A DNA stretch of 64,000 bases from contig NZ_LWLS01000138.1 in assembly GCF_001905095.1 (NCBI RefSeq), forward strand, positions 168,112 through 232,111. Reading direction: 5' to 3'. The notes below the pieces were generated by a model. It did not search any database, was not told the origin of the DNA, and saw nothing but the letters and a program-made list of their open reading frames with translations. Source of the DNA: Micromonospora sp. CB01531 (GTDB taxonomy: Bacteria > Actinomycetota > Actinomycetes > Mycobacteriales > Micromonosporaceae). Position 1 is the stretch's first letter, and every line of letters starts with the position of its first letter. Shown one piece after another: positions 32,496 through 40,686 of this stretch. The translations under genes were made by a program, and so were the position numbers.

Positions 32496-32513
32496 ACTGA
32501 ACGCTCGGTCAGT
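32496..32513. promoter_or_regulatory. TetR-type dyad upstream of acyl-CoA dehydrogenase
   Basis: ACTGAACGCTCGGTCAGT is an imperfect palindrome (ACTGA...TCAGT with inner CG..CG) located 39 bases upstream of the dehydrogenase ATG. Its form is typical of TetR-family operators at fatty-acid and acyl-CoA genes in actinomycetes. Confidence 0.5.
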
Positions 32514-32638
32514 ATCGGTCCCGCGACCGGCGGAGCCAAGGTGACCAGTCCACACAACCGCTGTGAAAAGGTTCACCGCTGCGGGTAGCGTCCGCAAGAG
32601 AGAGGGTCGTTGACCTGCGACGGAGGGGACGAGCGGCC

Positions 32639-33052
32639 GTGAGCCAACCACCCGGTGAGCCGGACCAGCCGCCGTCGCCGTACGAGCCGCCGGCCTACGG
32701 CCAGCCGTACGGGCACCCGCAGCAGCCACCGTGGGGCCAGCAGCCGCCGTACGCCCCGCAGCCCCCGTACGGCCAGTACGGGCCGCCCGGGCAGGGGCCC
32801 CGACCGCGCGGCGGCGGGCCCAACCTGCTGGCCATCCTGTCGCTGGTCTTCGCCTTCGTCTTCGCACCGGCCGGGATCGTCCTCGGTCACCTCGCCAAGC
32901 GGCAGATCCGGCAGACCGGTGAGGAGGGCGACCAGCTCGCCACCTGGGGACTGATCCTCAGCTACATCTTCACCGCGCTCGGGCTGCTCGTCTGCTGCGG
33001 CTGGATCGGCCTGGCCATCTGGGCCAACTCCGACAACGGCAGCTACCGCTGA
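32639..33052 (+). CDS. DUF4190 domain membrane protein
   Basis: A 137-residue protein with a Pro/Tyr/Gln-rich N-terminal half (YGQPYGHPQQPPWGQQPPY) and a C-terminal DUF4190 unit: helix LLAILSLVFAFVFAPAGIVL, GHLAKRQIRQTGEEGDQLA, and a second helix YIFTALGLLVCCGWIGLAI. The domain is a two-helix membrane module of unknown function common in actinobacteria. The start is GTG. A paralogue lies at 34063 beyond the SDR gene. Confidence 0.82.
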   Translation: MSQPPGEPDQPPSPYEPPAYGQPYGHPQQPPWGQQPPYAPQPPYGQYGPPGQGPRPRGGGPNLLAILSLVFAFVFAPAGIVLGHLAKRQIRQTGEEGDQLATWGLILSYIFTALGLLVCCGWIGLAIWANSDNGSYR

Positions 33053-33055
33053 CGG

Positions 33056-33811
33056 TCAGCGGAACTGCGCCTCCCGGACACTGTTGCCGCCGTCGACCAC
33101 CAGCATCTGCCCGGTGATGTACGAGGCGGCCGGCGAGCAGAGGAAGGCGATCGCGGCAGCCACCTCGTCCGGCGTGCCGGGGCGCCCGACCGGGGTGCCC
33201 AGCCCCTGCTTGATCTCGGTCATGGTGGACGCCGCCGTGTGGATGATGCCGGGCGCGACCGCATTCACTGTCACCCCGTCGGCGATCATCTCCATCGCCA
33301 GCGCCCTGGTCAGCCCCACCACGCCCGCCTTCGCCGCCGCGTATCCGGCCTCGGTGGGCAGCGCGTTGACCGGGCCTGCGGTGGCGGCGAGGTTGACGAT
33401 CCGCCCCCAGCCCCGCTCGGCCATCCCGCCGATGAACGCGCGGCTGCACAGGAACGCGGTGCTCAGGTTGCGGTCGATCTCGCCGCGCCACTCGTCGTAG
33501 CTGAGCTGGGCCACCGGCCGCAGCACCTCCGGGCTGGCCCGGCTGGCCAGGCCTGCGTTGTTGACCAGCACCTCGACGTCGCCGAGCTGCTCGGCGACCG
33601 CGTCGGCCAGCGCGCCCACCTCAGACTCGTCCGTGAGGTCGGCGACGAACCCGGTCACGCCCAGCTCACCGGCGCGCTCGTGGATCCGCCGGGTGGTGGA
33701 GACGATCGCCACCCGGGCGCCCAAATCGGCGAGGCGGCGCGCGGTCGCGTACCCGATGCCGTCCGGGCTGCCGGCCCCGGTGACCAGGGCGACCCGGCCG
33801 TCCAGGCGCAT
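33056..33811 (-). CDS. SDR family oxidoreductase (FabG-like)
   Basis: A classical short-chain dehydrogenase: cofactor loop VTGAGSPDGIGYATA, NNAG in VLVNNAGLAS, catalytic LAATAGP and YAAAKAG (YxxxK), and a C-terminal GQMLVVDGGNSV. Substrate cannot be predicted. The ATG at 33811 starts at MRLDGRVALVTGAG, where family members begin (251 residues). The frame stays open to an ATG at 33946 that has AGGA upstream, so a version with a 45-residue Arg/Gly/Pro-rich leader is possible. The gene ends three bases from the convergent DUF4190 gene. Confidence 0.87.
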   Translation of the reverse strand: MRLDGRVALVTGAGSPDGIGYATARRLADLGARVAIVSTTRRIHERAGELGVTGFVADLTDESEVGALADAVAEQLGDVEVLVNNAGLASRASPEVLRPVAQLSYDEWRGEIDRNLSTAFLCSRAFIGGMAERGWGRIVNLAATAGPVNALPTEAGYAAAKAGVVGLTRALAMEMIADGVTVNAVAPGIIHTAASTMTEIKQGLGTPVGRPGTPDEVAAAIAFLCSPAASYITGQMLVVDGGNSVREAQFR

Positions 33812-34062
33812 GGTGGCCGGCTCGGCGAGCGGCGCCGGCTGGTCCTGGTCGGCGGACCCGGCCGGGCCACCGCCGCGGTTGCGCCGCACCAGCCCTGGAC
33901 GGCTCACGTCCCGTCGCGACCGACCGCCGCGCGCGTCAAGTGCCATGCCGAGATCCTGCCCGCTGTGGACGTTGCGGGCAACGCCGGCACCCGGAAAGGG
34001 GGTCTTCGGCGCGGCGGCCCGCTGACTACCCTGACGACACCACGTCTACGGAGATGATTCTG

Positions 34063-34632
34063 ATGAGCTATCCCCCACCGTCAGGTGGCTGGCAGGACCC
34101 GTCGGCGTCGGGTCAGCAGTCGAGCCCACCGGCCGACCCGACGCTGCCGATGGGCAACCCGATCCCGAGCCAGCCGACCCCGGCCGACCCGTACGCGGCG
34201 CCCGGCTACCCGCCCGCCGGAGGCGACCCGTACGCGGCGCCCGGCTACCCGCCCGCGGGAGGCGCCCCGTACGCCGCGCCCGGCTACCCGCCCGCCGGAG
34301 GCGCCCCGTACGCGGCGGCCGGCTACCCGCCGCCGGCCCACCCCGCGTACGGCCAACCGTCGAGCAAGACCAACACCCTGGCCATCGTGGCGCTGGTGCT
34401 CTCGCTGGTGGGCTTCACCTCCTGCATCACCGCCCCGATCGGCGCGATCATGGGACACGTGGCCCGCAAGCAGATCCGGGAGACCGGTGAGCAGGGCGAG
34501 GGCATGGCGAAGGCCGCCATCATCATCGGCTGGATCCTCACCGTGCTGATGGTGCTGCTGATCGCGGTCTATGTCGTGATCATCATCATCGCCATCGGCT
34601 CGGACACCGGCGGCAGCACGCCCACCTTCTGA
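34063..34632 (+). CDS. DUF4190 domain protein with Pro/Tyr-rich tandem repeats
   Basis: A 189-residue paralogue of the gene at 32639. The N-terminal part has four copies of a 13-residue repeat, DPYAAPGYPPAGG, then a DUF4190 module: TLAIVALVLSLVGFTSCITA, MGHVARKQIRETGEQGEGMA and IIIGWILTVLMVLLIAVYVV. The start is the ATG at 34063 with GGAG nine bases upstream; ATG 34054 abuts the ribosome site. Such Pro/Tyr-rich tails are flexible cytoplasmic extensions. Function unknown. Confidence 0.82.
   Translation: MSYPPPSGGWQDPSASGQQSSPPADPTLPMGNPIPSQPTPADPYAAPGYPPAGGDPYAAPGYPPAGGAPYAAPGYPPAGGAPYAAAGYPPPAHPAYGQPSSKTNTLAIVALVLSLVGFTSCITAPIGAIMGHVARKQIRETGEQGEGMAKAAIIIGWILTVLMVLLIAVYVVIIIIAIGSDTGGSTPTF
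34186..34341 (+). repeat. Four tandem 39-base coding repeats
   Basis: Units at 34186-34224, 34225-34263, 34264-34302 and 34303-34341 encode the DPYAAPGYPPAGG repeat. The first two differ at one base, so copy number may vary between strains. Confidence 0.9.
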
Positions 34633-34637
34633 CCCGC

Positions 34638-34666
34638 GGTGCCGCCCCGGCTCCCGGGGCGGCACC
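34638..34666. terminator. Bidirectional hairpin between convergent genes
   Basis: Perfect 13-base arms GGTGCCGCCCCGG (34638-34650) and CCGGGGCGGCACC (34654-34666) with a three-base loop, six bases after the DUF4190 stop and 13 bases beyond the end of the convergent lyase gene. Confidence 0.8.
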
Positions 34667-34678
34667 GGCGGTCGGCCG

Positions 34679-35635
34679 TCAGTCCGTGGGCGGGGTGAAG
34701 GACGAGGTGCGCGTCATCCCGGCCGCGCGGCCCTTGGCGGCGATCACCAGCGCCATCTTCCGGGACGCCTCGTCGATCATCTCGTCGCCGAGCATCACCG
34801 CGCCGAGCTTGCCGCCCGCCTCCGACGTGTACCAGTCGTACGCGTCGAGGATCATTTCGGCGTGGTCGTAGTCGGCCTGGGCCGGGGAGTAGACCTCGTT
34901 GGCCGCGTCGATCTGCCCCGGGTGCAGCACCCACTTGCCGTCGAAGCCCAGCGCCGCCGAGCGCCTGGCCACCTCGCGGAACGCGTCCACGTCCCGGATC
35001 TGCAGGAACGGGCCGTCGATCGCCTGCTTGTCGTACATCCTTGCGGCCATCAGGATCCGCATCAGGATGTAGTGGTAGGGGTCGCCCGGGTAGTCCGGGA
35101 TCAGCGCGCCGACCACCAGCGACTTCATGTTGATCGAGGCCATGAAGTCGGCCGGGCCGAAGATGATGGTCTCGACCCGGGGCGAGGCGGCCGCGATGGC
35201 GTCCACGTTGACCAGGCCGGCGGCGTTCTCGATCTGCGCCTCGATACCGATCCGGCCGACCTCCAGGCCGAGGGTCTTCTCGATCTGGGTGAGCGTCAGG
35301 TCCAGCCACTGCACCTGGGCGGCGTCCTGCACCTTCGGCAGCATGATGCAGTCCAGGTTGGCGCCGGCGCCCTCGACGACCTCGATGACGTCCCGGTAGG
35401 TCCACGGCGTGGTCAGGTCGTTGACCCGGACCACCCGGGTCTTGCCCGCCCAGTCACCCTCGTTCAGCGCGGCGACGATGTTCTTCCGGGCGTCCGGCTT
35501 GGCCAGCGGAGCGACCGCGTCCTCCAGGTCGAGGAAGACCTGGTCCGCCGGGAGCCCCTGGGCCTTGCCGAGCATCTTGACGCTGGAACCCGGCACGGCG
35601 AGGCAGGACCGGCGAGGGCGACCGACAGCGGCCAT
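34679..35635 (-). CDS. HpcH/HpaI aldolase/citrate lyase family protein, malyl-CoA lyase-like
   Basis: A 318-residue CitE-like protein: RSCLAVPGSSVKMLGKAQGL, DLEDAVAPLAKPDARKNI, IGIEAQIENAAGLVNVDAIA (metal-binding Glu), IIFGPADFMASI and KWVLHPGQIDAANEVYSP. Length and motifs fit the L-malyl-CoA/beta-methylmalyl-CoA lyase group used in the ethylmalonyl-CoA pathway, and MaoC and acyl-CoA dehydrogenase partners are in the window. The ATG at 35635 has AAGGAG eight bases upstream; upstream codons are not conserved. Substrate range is inferred. Confidence 0.83.
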   Translation of the reverse strand: MAAVGRPRRSCLAVPGSSVKMLGKAQGLPADQVFLDLEDAVAPLAKPDARKNIVAALNEGDWAGKTRVVRVNDLTTPWTYRDVIEVVEGAGANLDCIMLPKVQDAAQVQWLDLTLTQIEKTLGLEVGRIGIEAQIENAAGLVNVDAIAAASPRVETIIFGPADFMASINMKSLVVGALIPDYPGDPYHYILMRILMAARMYDKQAIDGPFLQIRDVDAFREVARRSAALGFDGKWVLHPGQIDAANEVYSPAQADYDHAEMILDAYDWYTSEAGGKLGAVMLGDEMIDEASRKMALVIAAKGRAAGMTRTSSFTPPTD

Positions 35636-35740
35636 GGATGCGCTCCTTCCAGCGTCTGCGGGCACGCCGACGCGACCAGACGGAAATCCGCGAACTTAAC
35701 GATCCCAAAGGGCGTAGTGACGCCACGGTAACCTCGTGCC

Positions 35741-36586
35741 GTGACCGGGGTGAATGAACCTGTGGAAGATCTCACTGGGCGTCGGACCGTGGTGGTGACG
35801 GGCGCCAGCTCGGGCATCGGACTGGCCGCGGCGCTGGACCTGGCACGACGCGGTGACCAGGTCGTGCTGGTCGGCCGGGACCCGGCCCGGCTCCGGGCCG
35901 CCGGCGACCGGGTACGCGAGTGCTGCGGCGAGCCGCCCGAGCTGTTCCGCGCCGACTTCGCCGTGCTGGACGACGTACGCCGGCTCGCGGAGAAGTTGCG
36001 TACGGCGTACGACCGGATCGACGTGCTCGCCAACAACGCCGGCGCGATCGTGCTCCAGCCGGTCACCACCGTCGACGGCTTCGAACTGACCGTGCAGGCC
36101 AACCACCTCGCCCCGTTCCTGCTCAGCAACCTGCTGCGGGATCGGATCGGGCGGATGGTGGTGACCGCCTCCGGCGCCCACCGCAGCGGCGTGCTCGACC
36201 CGGACGACCTGAACGTGGTGCTGCGCCGCTACCGGCCGATGCGTGCGTACGGCACCAGCAAACAGGCGAACATCCTCTTCGCCGCCGAGGCGGCCCGGCG
36301 CTGGCCGGACGTGCCGGCGTACTCATTCCACCCGGGCGTGGTGCGCACCCGGTTCGGCAACGAGAGCCCGCTGGTCGCCCTCGGCATGCGGCTGCTGCCG
36401 TTCCGCAGCCCCGAGCGGGGCGCGGAGACCCTGGTCTGGCTGGCCAATCAGGACCCGTCCCGGCTGGTCGACGGCGGCTACTACCACGACCGGCGGCTCC
36501 GTCGGCCGCTGCCGAAGGCGGCCGACCCGGCGCTCGCCGCCCGGCTCTGGACCGCCAGCGCGCAGGCCGTCGGCCTCGACGGCTGA
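35741..36586 (+). CDS. SDR family NAD(P)-dependent oxidoreductase
   Basis: A 281-residue short-chain dehydrogenase of the retinol-dehydrogenase-like type. Motifs: VVVTGASSGIGLAAALDLAR, LANNAGAIV, MVVTASGAHRSG and YGTSKQANILFAAE (YxxxK). FHPGVVRTRFG is typical of the subgroup. Unlike the FabG-like gene at 33056, the C terminus has no DGG membrane-tetramer end but HDRRLRRPLPKA. Start GTG. It is 105 bases from the divergent lyase gene. Substrate unknown. Confidence 0.85.
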   Translation: MTGVNEPVEDLTGRRTVVVTGASSGIGLAAALDLARRGDQVVLVGRDPARLRAAGDRVRECCGEPPELFRADFAVLDDVRRLAEKLRTAYDRIDVLANNAGAIVLQPVTTVDGFELTVQANHLAPFLLSNLLRDRIGRMVVTASGAHRSGVLDPDDLNVVLRRYRPMRAYGTSKQANILFAAEAARRWPDVPAYSFHPGVVRTRFGNESPLVALGMRLLPFRSPERGAETLVWLANQDPSRLVDGGYYHDRRLRRPLPKAADPALAARLWTASAQAVGLDG

Positions 36587-36635
36587 GGCGTTTTCCGCTG
36601 TCGCGCCGGCCGGGTCCGCGGGGATACTGCGCCGC

Positions 36636-37349
36636 ATGACCGAGGACGAGGCAACCCTGCAGGTTGGTGGCACGGACGACGATCTGGCCGCCCAGGTCGA
36701 ACGGGAGCTCACCGCGTACAACAACGCGGCCACCGGCGCCGACGACGAGGCCGACATCTCGATCCGGGTCACCGGCGCGGACGGCGAGTTGATCGGCGGG
36801 CTGACCGGCTGGACCTGGGGTGGCCGGGCCGGGATCAACACCATCTGGGTACGCGCCGACCAGCGACACCGAGGCTGGGGCGGACGCATGCTGCGGGCCG
36901 CCGAGGCGGAGGCCCGCCGGCGGGGCTGCACCGAGATCTCGGTGGCGTCGTTCTCGTTCCAGGCGCCGGCGTTCTACCGTCGGCACGGCTACACCGACAC
37001 CGGGATCCGGGACGGCATCCCGGGCGGACAGGTCGACCACCAGTTCTGGAAACCGCTGGTAGACGACCCGGCGGGCGTGCTCCGGGTGGTCGCCCTGGTC
37101 GACCTGGGCACCGACGCCGAGGCCGGCCGACGGTACGAGGACGGGGTGCTCGCGCTGCTCGGACGGCACGGCGGACGGCTGGAACGGCGGCTGCGGACCG
37201 GGGACGGGCGGACCGAGGTGCACGTGATCCGGTTCGCCGCCCGGGCCGGCTACGACGGCTTCCTGGCCGACCCGGAACGGGCCGCGCTCCGCGCCGACCT
37301 GGGCGACGCCGCCCCCACCGGTCAGGTGCTGGAGGTCCAGGACGTGTGA
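36636..37349 (+). CDS. GNAT family acetyltransferase with DUF1330-like tail
   Basis: A 237-residue protein. Residues 1-150 form a GNAT domain: TIWVRADQRHRGWGGRMLRA gives the acetyl-CoA loop (a QRHRGWG form of Q/RxxGxG/A), and SFQAPAFYRRHGYTDTG the C-terminal strand. Residues 155-237 (VLRVVALVDLGTDAEAGRRY, TEVHVIRFAARAGYDGFLAD) look like a separate dimeric ferredoxin-like domain of the DUF1330 kind. This fusion is unusual. Start ATG 36636; it ends three bases from the convergent transporter gene. Confidence 0.78.
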   Translation: MTEDEATLQVGGTDDDLAAQVERELTAYNNAATGADDEADISIRVTGADGELIGGLTGWTWGGRAGINTIWVRADQRHRGWGGRMLRAAEAEARRRGCTEISVASFSFQAPAFYRRHGYTDTGIRDGIPGGQVDHQFWKPLVDDPAGVLRVVALVDLGTDAEAGRRYEDGVLALLGRHGGRLERRLRTGDGRTEVHVIRFAARAGYDGFLADPERAALRADLGDAAPTGQVLEVQDV

Positions 37350-37352
37350 GCC

Positions 37353-39581
37353 CTACTCGGCGACGTGAACCGGGACGCTGGTGACCACCACGCCGGGCAG
37401 GGCCCGCAGGGCGGCGCGCAGCCGCTGCTCGGCACGGCTGTGCAGCAGCCGGTGCCAGCGGTGGCGGAGCACCACCTCCGGCACGATCACGGTCAGGGTC
37501 AGCTCCGGCCGGGTGGCGTGCAGCGCCTCCAGGTAGTGCGCGAGCGGCCCGATCACCGCCCGGTACGGCGACACGATCGTCTCCAGCCGCAGATGGTCGC
37601 CCCAGGCCCGCCACTGGTCGCGGAACCGGTCCGCCTCGGCGTCCTCGGGGGCGATGTGCACGGCCAGCGTCGGCTGGCCCAGCGACGCCGCGTACGCCAT
37701 GGCGCGCAGCGACGCCCGGTTCAGCCGGGCCACCGGCACCACCACGAGATGGCGTACCTCCTGGGGCAGCCGCTCGCCCTCGGCCGACCCGCCGGGTCCC
37801 CGCGGCGCGTTACCTGACGTGGGCCCGGGGGACGACGGTTGGTGCAGCGCCAGGTTGTCGTCCAGCCGGGCGTAGTGGCGATGGATCCCGCGGCTGAGCA
37901 GCACCAGGGTGGGTACCGCGATCACCACCAGCCAGGCACCCTGGGCGAACTTGCCGATCGCGGCGGTCACCAGCACCAGCCCGGAGAGGGTGGCGCCGAC
38001 CGCGTTGACCACCAGTCGGCGTCGCCAGCCGCGGTCCCGGTGCCGGCGCCAGTGCACCACCATGCCGGCCTGCGACAGCGTGAAGGCGAGGAACACGCCG
38101 ACGGCGTAGAGCGGGATCAGCGACGCGGTGTGCCCGCCGAAGGCGACGAAGATGAGCGCCGCGGCGACGGCGAGCGCGACCAGGCCGTTGTTGAACGACA
38201 GCCGGTCCCCCAGGTGCAGGAACCGGCGGGGGGCGTGGCCGTTGCGGGCCATGAAGAAGAGCAGCCGGGGAAAGTCGTTGAACGCGGTGTTCGCCGCCAG
38301 CAGCAGGATCAGCGCGGTGGCGGCCTGGAGAAACGCGTACCAGGGCCCGGTGGGGAAGGTGAGCCGGCCGAGCTGGGACAGGATCGTCTGGTCCGGCCGG
38401 GGCACCAGGCCGTTCAGGTGGATCAGGCCGATCAGCCCGGCGAAGAGCACCACCAGCATGGTGACCATCCAGCCGAGCGTGGTGCGGGCGTTGCGCCACT
38501 CCCTGGGCCGGAACGCCGGGATCGCGTTCGACACCGCCTCGATGCCGGTCATCGACACCGCCCCCGAGGAGAACGCTCGCAGCACCAGCAGCAGGCCCAG
38601 CCCCTCCGTCACCGGCACGGGCGGCGGCGGCACGGGCGCGAAACCCCGGGCCGCCGCGCGCGCGTAGCCGACCACCAGCACGGCCAGGACCGCGGCCACG
38701 AAGGCGTACGTGGGCAGCACGAAGATGTTGCCGGCGGTACGCACCCCGCGCAGGTTCCCGGCGAGCAGCACGGCGATCACCAGCACCCCGAGCGGCACGG
38801 TGAACGGGGTGAGTCCGGGCATCGCCGAGGTGATCGCGCTCACCCCCGCCGCGATCGACACCGACACCGTGAGCACGTAGTCGAGCATCAGCCCGGCCGC
38901 GGCGGTGAGTCCCGCCGTCGTCCCGAGGTTGTCACCGGCCACGATGTACGACCCGGCGCCGTGCGGGTACGCGGGGATGGTCTGCCGGTACGACAGCCCG
39001 ACCGCGATCATGAGCACCACCAGCACTGCGGCCAGCGGCAGGGAGAGCCCGAGCGCGCCGCTGCCGGCGAGCACCAGCACGACCAGCATCGCCTCCGGCC
39101 CGTACGCCACCGAGCTGAGCAGGTCGGAGGAGAGGATCGGCAGGGCGACGAGTTTCCGCATCCGCTCGTAGAGCACGGCGGAGCTGGACAGCGGTGGGCC
39201 GAAGAGCGTCCGGCGCAGCCGGGTGAGCACCCGCCCGGTCCGGGAGCCGGGCTCGTGGGCCGGCCCGGTGGCGCACAGCTCGTCCGGTTCCTCGACGGTG
39301 AACATGTTGATCGGGGCCAGCCGCCCGAACCGGCTCGGCGACGGACCGGGCCGGTTGCGGCCCAGGGTCGGGTCAACAGGCAGTTCGTCGACGTGCCGGG
39401 GGGTGTGCCAGCGTTCCCCGATCCGGCCCAATGCCGCCTGCTCCTCGGGGCCCAACGGCGGGAACTCGGCCGAGGGGGTGACGAGTGTGCCCCGATCGGG
39501 CTCGTCACCCTGCCGCTCCGTCTGCGCCCCCACCCTCCGCACTTTCATCGAAAGCGGCGGCTCGGGAGGCGGAATCGCCAC
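37353..39581 (-). CDS. KimA-like APC family potassium/amino acid permease
   Basis: A 742-residue transporter. After a 110-residue hydrophilic leader the APC core has about twelve helices: LVALPILSSDLLSSVAYGPE, VGLSYRQTIPAYPHGAGSYI, GTTAGLTAAAGLMLDYVLTV and MTGIEAVSNAIPAF. This closely matches KimA/YdaO-type proteins, which import potassium in Bacillus subtilis and are controlled by c-di-AMP. A soluble C-terminal domain of about 150 residues (RHLVVVPVARLNRASLRAMA, AVHIAPEDAEADRFRDQW) resembles the KimA cytoplasmic universal-stress-like domain. The start is GTG 39581; it sits in a hairpin. ATG 39548 is an alternative. Confidence 0.82.
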   Translation of the reverse strand: MAIPPPEPPLSMKVRRVGAQTERQGDEPDRGTLVTPSAEFPPLGPEEQAALGRIGERWHTPRHVDELPVDPTLGRNRPGPSPSRFGRLAPINMFTVEEPDELCATGPAHEPGSRTGRVLTRLRRTLFGPPLSSSAVLYERMRKLVALPILSSDLLSSVAYGPEAMLVVLVLAGSGALGLSLPLAAVLVVLMIAVGLSYRQTIPAYPHGAGSYIVAGDNLGTTAGLTAAAGLMLDYVLTVSVSIAAGVSAITSAMPGLTPFTVPLGVLVIAVLLAGNLRGVRTAGNIFVLPTYAFVAAVLAVLVVGYARAAARGFAPVPPPPVPVTEGLGLLLVLRAFSSGAVSMTGIEAVSNAIPAFRPREWRNARTTLGWMVTMLVVLFAGLIGLIHLNGLVPRPDQTILSQLGRLTFPTGPWYAFLQAATALILLLAANTAFNDFPRLLFFMARNGHAPRRFLHLGDRLSFNNGLVALAVAAALIFVAFGGHTASLIPLYAVGVFLAFTLSQAGMVVHWRRHRDRGWRRRLVVNAVGATLSGLVLVTAAIGKFAQGAWLVVIAVPTLVLLSRGIHRHYARLDDNLALHQPSSPGPTSGNAPRGPGGSAEGERLPQEVRHLVVVPVARLNRASLRAMAYAASLGQPTLAVHIAPEDAEADRFRDQWRAWGDHLRLETIVSPYRAVIGPLAHYLEALHATRPELTLTVIVPEVVLRHRWHRLLHSRAEQRLRAALRALPGVVVTSVPVHVAE

Positions 39582-39601
39582 ACTCCCCGGGAAAGTGTGG
39601 C
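39577..39601. repeat. Hairpin covering the permease start codon
   Basis: Eight-base arms GCCACACT (39577-39584) and AGTGTGGC (39594-39601) with a nine-base loop, overlapping the GTG at 39581 and its upstream ribosome-site region on the minus strand. It could limit translation if that start is used, or terminate the upstream EamA transcript. Confidence 0.5.
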
Positions 39602-39624
39602 CGCCGCGTCACGGCCGGCCGGTG

Positions 39625-40590
39625 TCAGTCGGTGAGCGGGGCGGCGTCGGCGGGGATCGGAACCGGCTCGGCGCGGCGGCCGGCCCGGGCGCCGCCGAGC
39701 ACGACCACGGCCACGCCGGCCAGCAGCAGCGCGAGCCCCGGCAGGGCGAGCGGGCGGGGCAGTTGGCCGAGCCAGACCCAGGCGATCAGGGCCGCGCCGG
39801 GCGCCTCCAGCAGGATCAGCACGCTGACCGTGGTGGCGGAGACCCGGTGCAGGGCGTAGTTGAACATCGAGTGGCCGAGCAGTTGGGCACCGGCCACCAG
39901 GCCGAGGATCGCCAGCCAGGTGCCCGCCGGGTAGCCGTGCAGACGTACCCCGCCGAGCAGGCAGACGACCAGCAGGATCGCCGCGCAGACCCCGTAGCAG
40001 ATGGTGGTGTAGGTGGTGGTGCTGATGGTGGTCCGGGCGCGCTCGCCGAAGGCGGTGTAGATCGCGACGAACAGGCCGCCCGCGACGGCGAGCAGGTCAC
40101 CAGCGAAGGCCCGGCCGGAGACGGCAAAGTCGGCGCCGGTGGCCAGCACCGCGCCGAGCACCGCCACCGCGATCCCGGCCCAGACCGCCCGCGGGAGGCG
40201 GCGGCCCTGCCAGCGGGCGATCAGCCCCTGCCACACCGGCTGGGTGGCGACCAGCGCGGTGGCCGCAGCGACCGTGGTGAGCTGCACGCTCGGCATCCAG
40301 GTGGCGAAGTGGGCGGCCAGCGCCACCCCGGAGAGCACGCAGTACAGCCCCTCGCGCCGGCCGGCGCCCACGGTCAGCGCCCGGAACTCGGACCGCCGCC
40401 GGGCCAGCGAGAACGGGCCGAGCACCGCCACCGAGAGCAGGTTCCGCCAGAACGCGATGGCGAGGGCCGGCGCGGCGGCAAACGCGACCAGTGGGGCGGA
40501 CGACGAGACGGCGGCGACGGCCAGCACGAGCGCGCCGAGAGTCAGCGCATCGGGCGGAGGGCGGTACGGAGCGGACGACACGGAGAGCAA
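39625..40590 (-). CDS. EamA family (DMT) transporter
   Basis: A 321-residue drug/metabolite transporter with ten hydrophobic helices in two EamA repeats (LVAFAAAPALAIAFWRNLLS in repeat 1; LGHSMFNYALHRVSATTVSV and LLEAPGAALIAWVWLGQLP in repeat 2). These proteins export small metabolites; the substrate is not predictable. It lies 43 bases upstream of the KimA-like gene on the same strand. The ATG at 40590 is close to the divergent HAD gene. Confidence 0.87.
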   Translation of the reverse strand: MLSVSSAPYRPPPDALTLGALVLAVAAVSSSAPLVAFAAAPALAIAFWRNLLSVAVLGPFSLARRRSEFRALTVGAGRREGLYCVLSGVALAAHFATWMPSVQLTTVAAATALVATQPVWQGLIARWQGRRLPRAVWAGIAVAVLGAVLATGADFAVSGRAFAGDLLAVAGGLFVAIYTAFGERARTTISTTTYTTICYGVCAAILLVVCLLGGVRLHGYPAGTWLAILGLVAGAQLLGHSMFNYALHRVSATTVSVLILLEAPGAALIAWVWLGQLPRPLALPGLALLLAGVAVVVLGGARAGRRAEPVPIPADAAPLTD

Positions 40591-40686
40591 TCCTCACACG
40601 AACAGGGGACACCACGGATCGTCAGCACTCCGTTACGATCATGCGCGTCCCGGCGACTCCCCCTCGACGTCCGGAGGCACTCCCCC

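Noticed and set aside
34186..34341. Regular 39-base repeats that could suggest a CRISPR array
   Set aside because: They are directly adjacent, in frame, without spacers, and encode a Pro/Tyr-rich peptide repeat.
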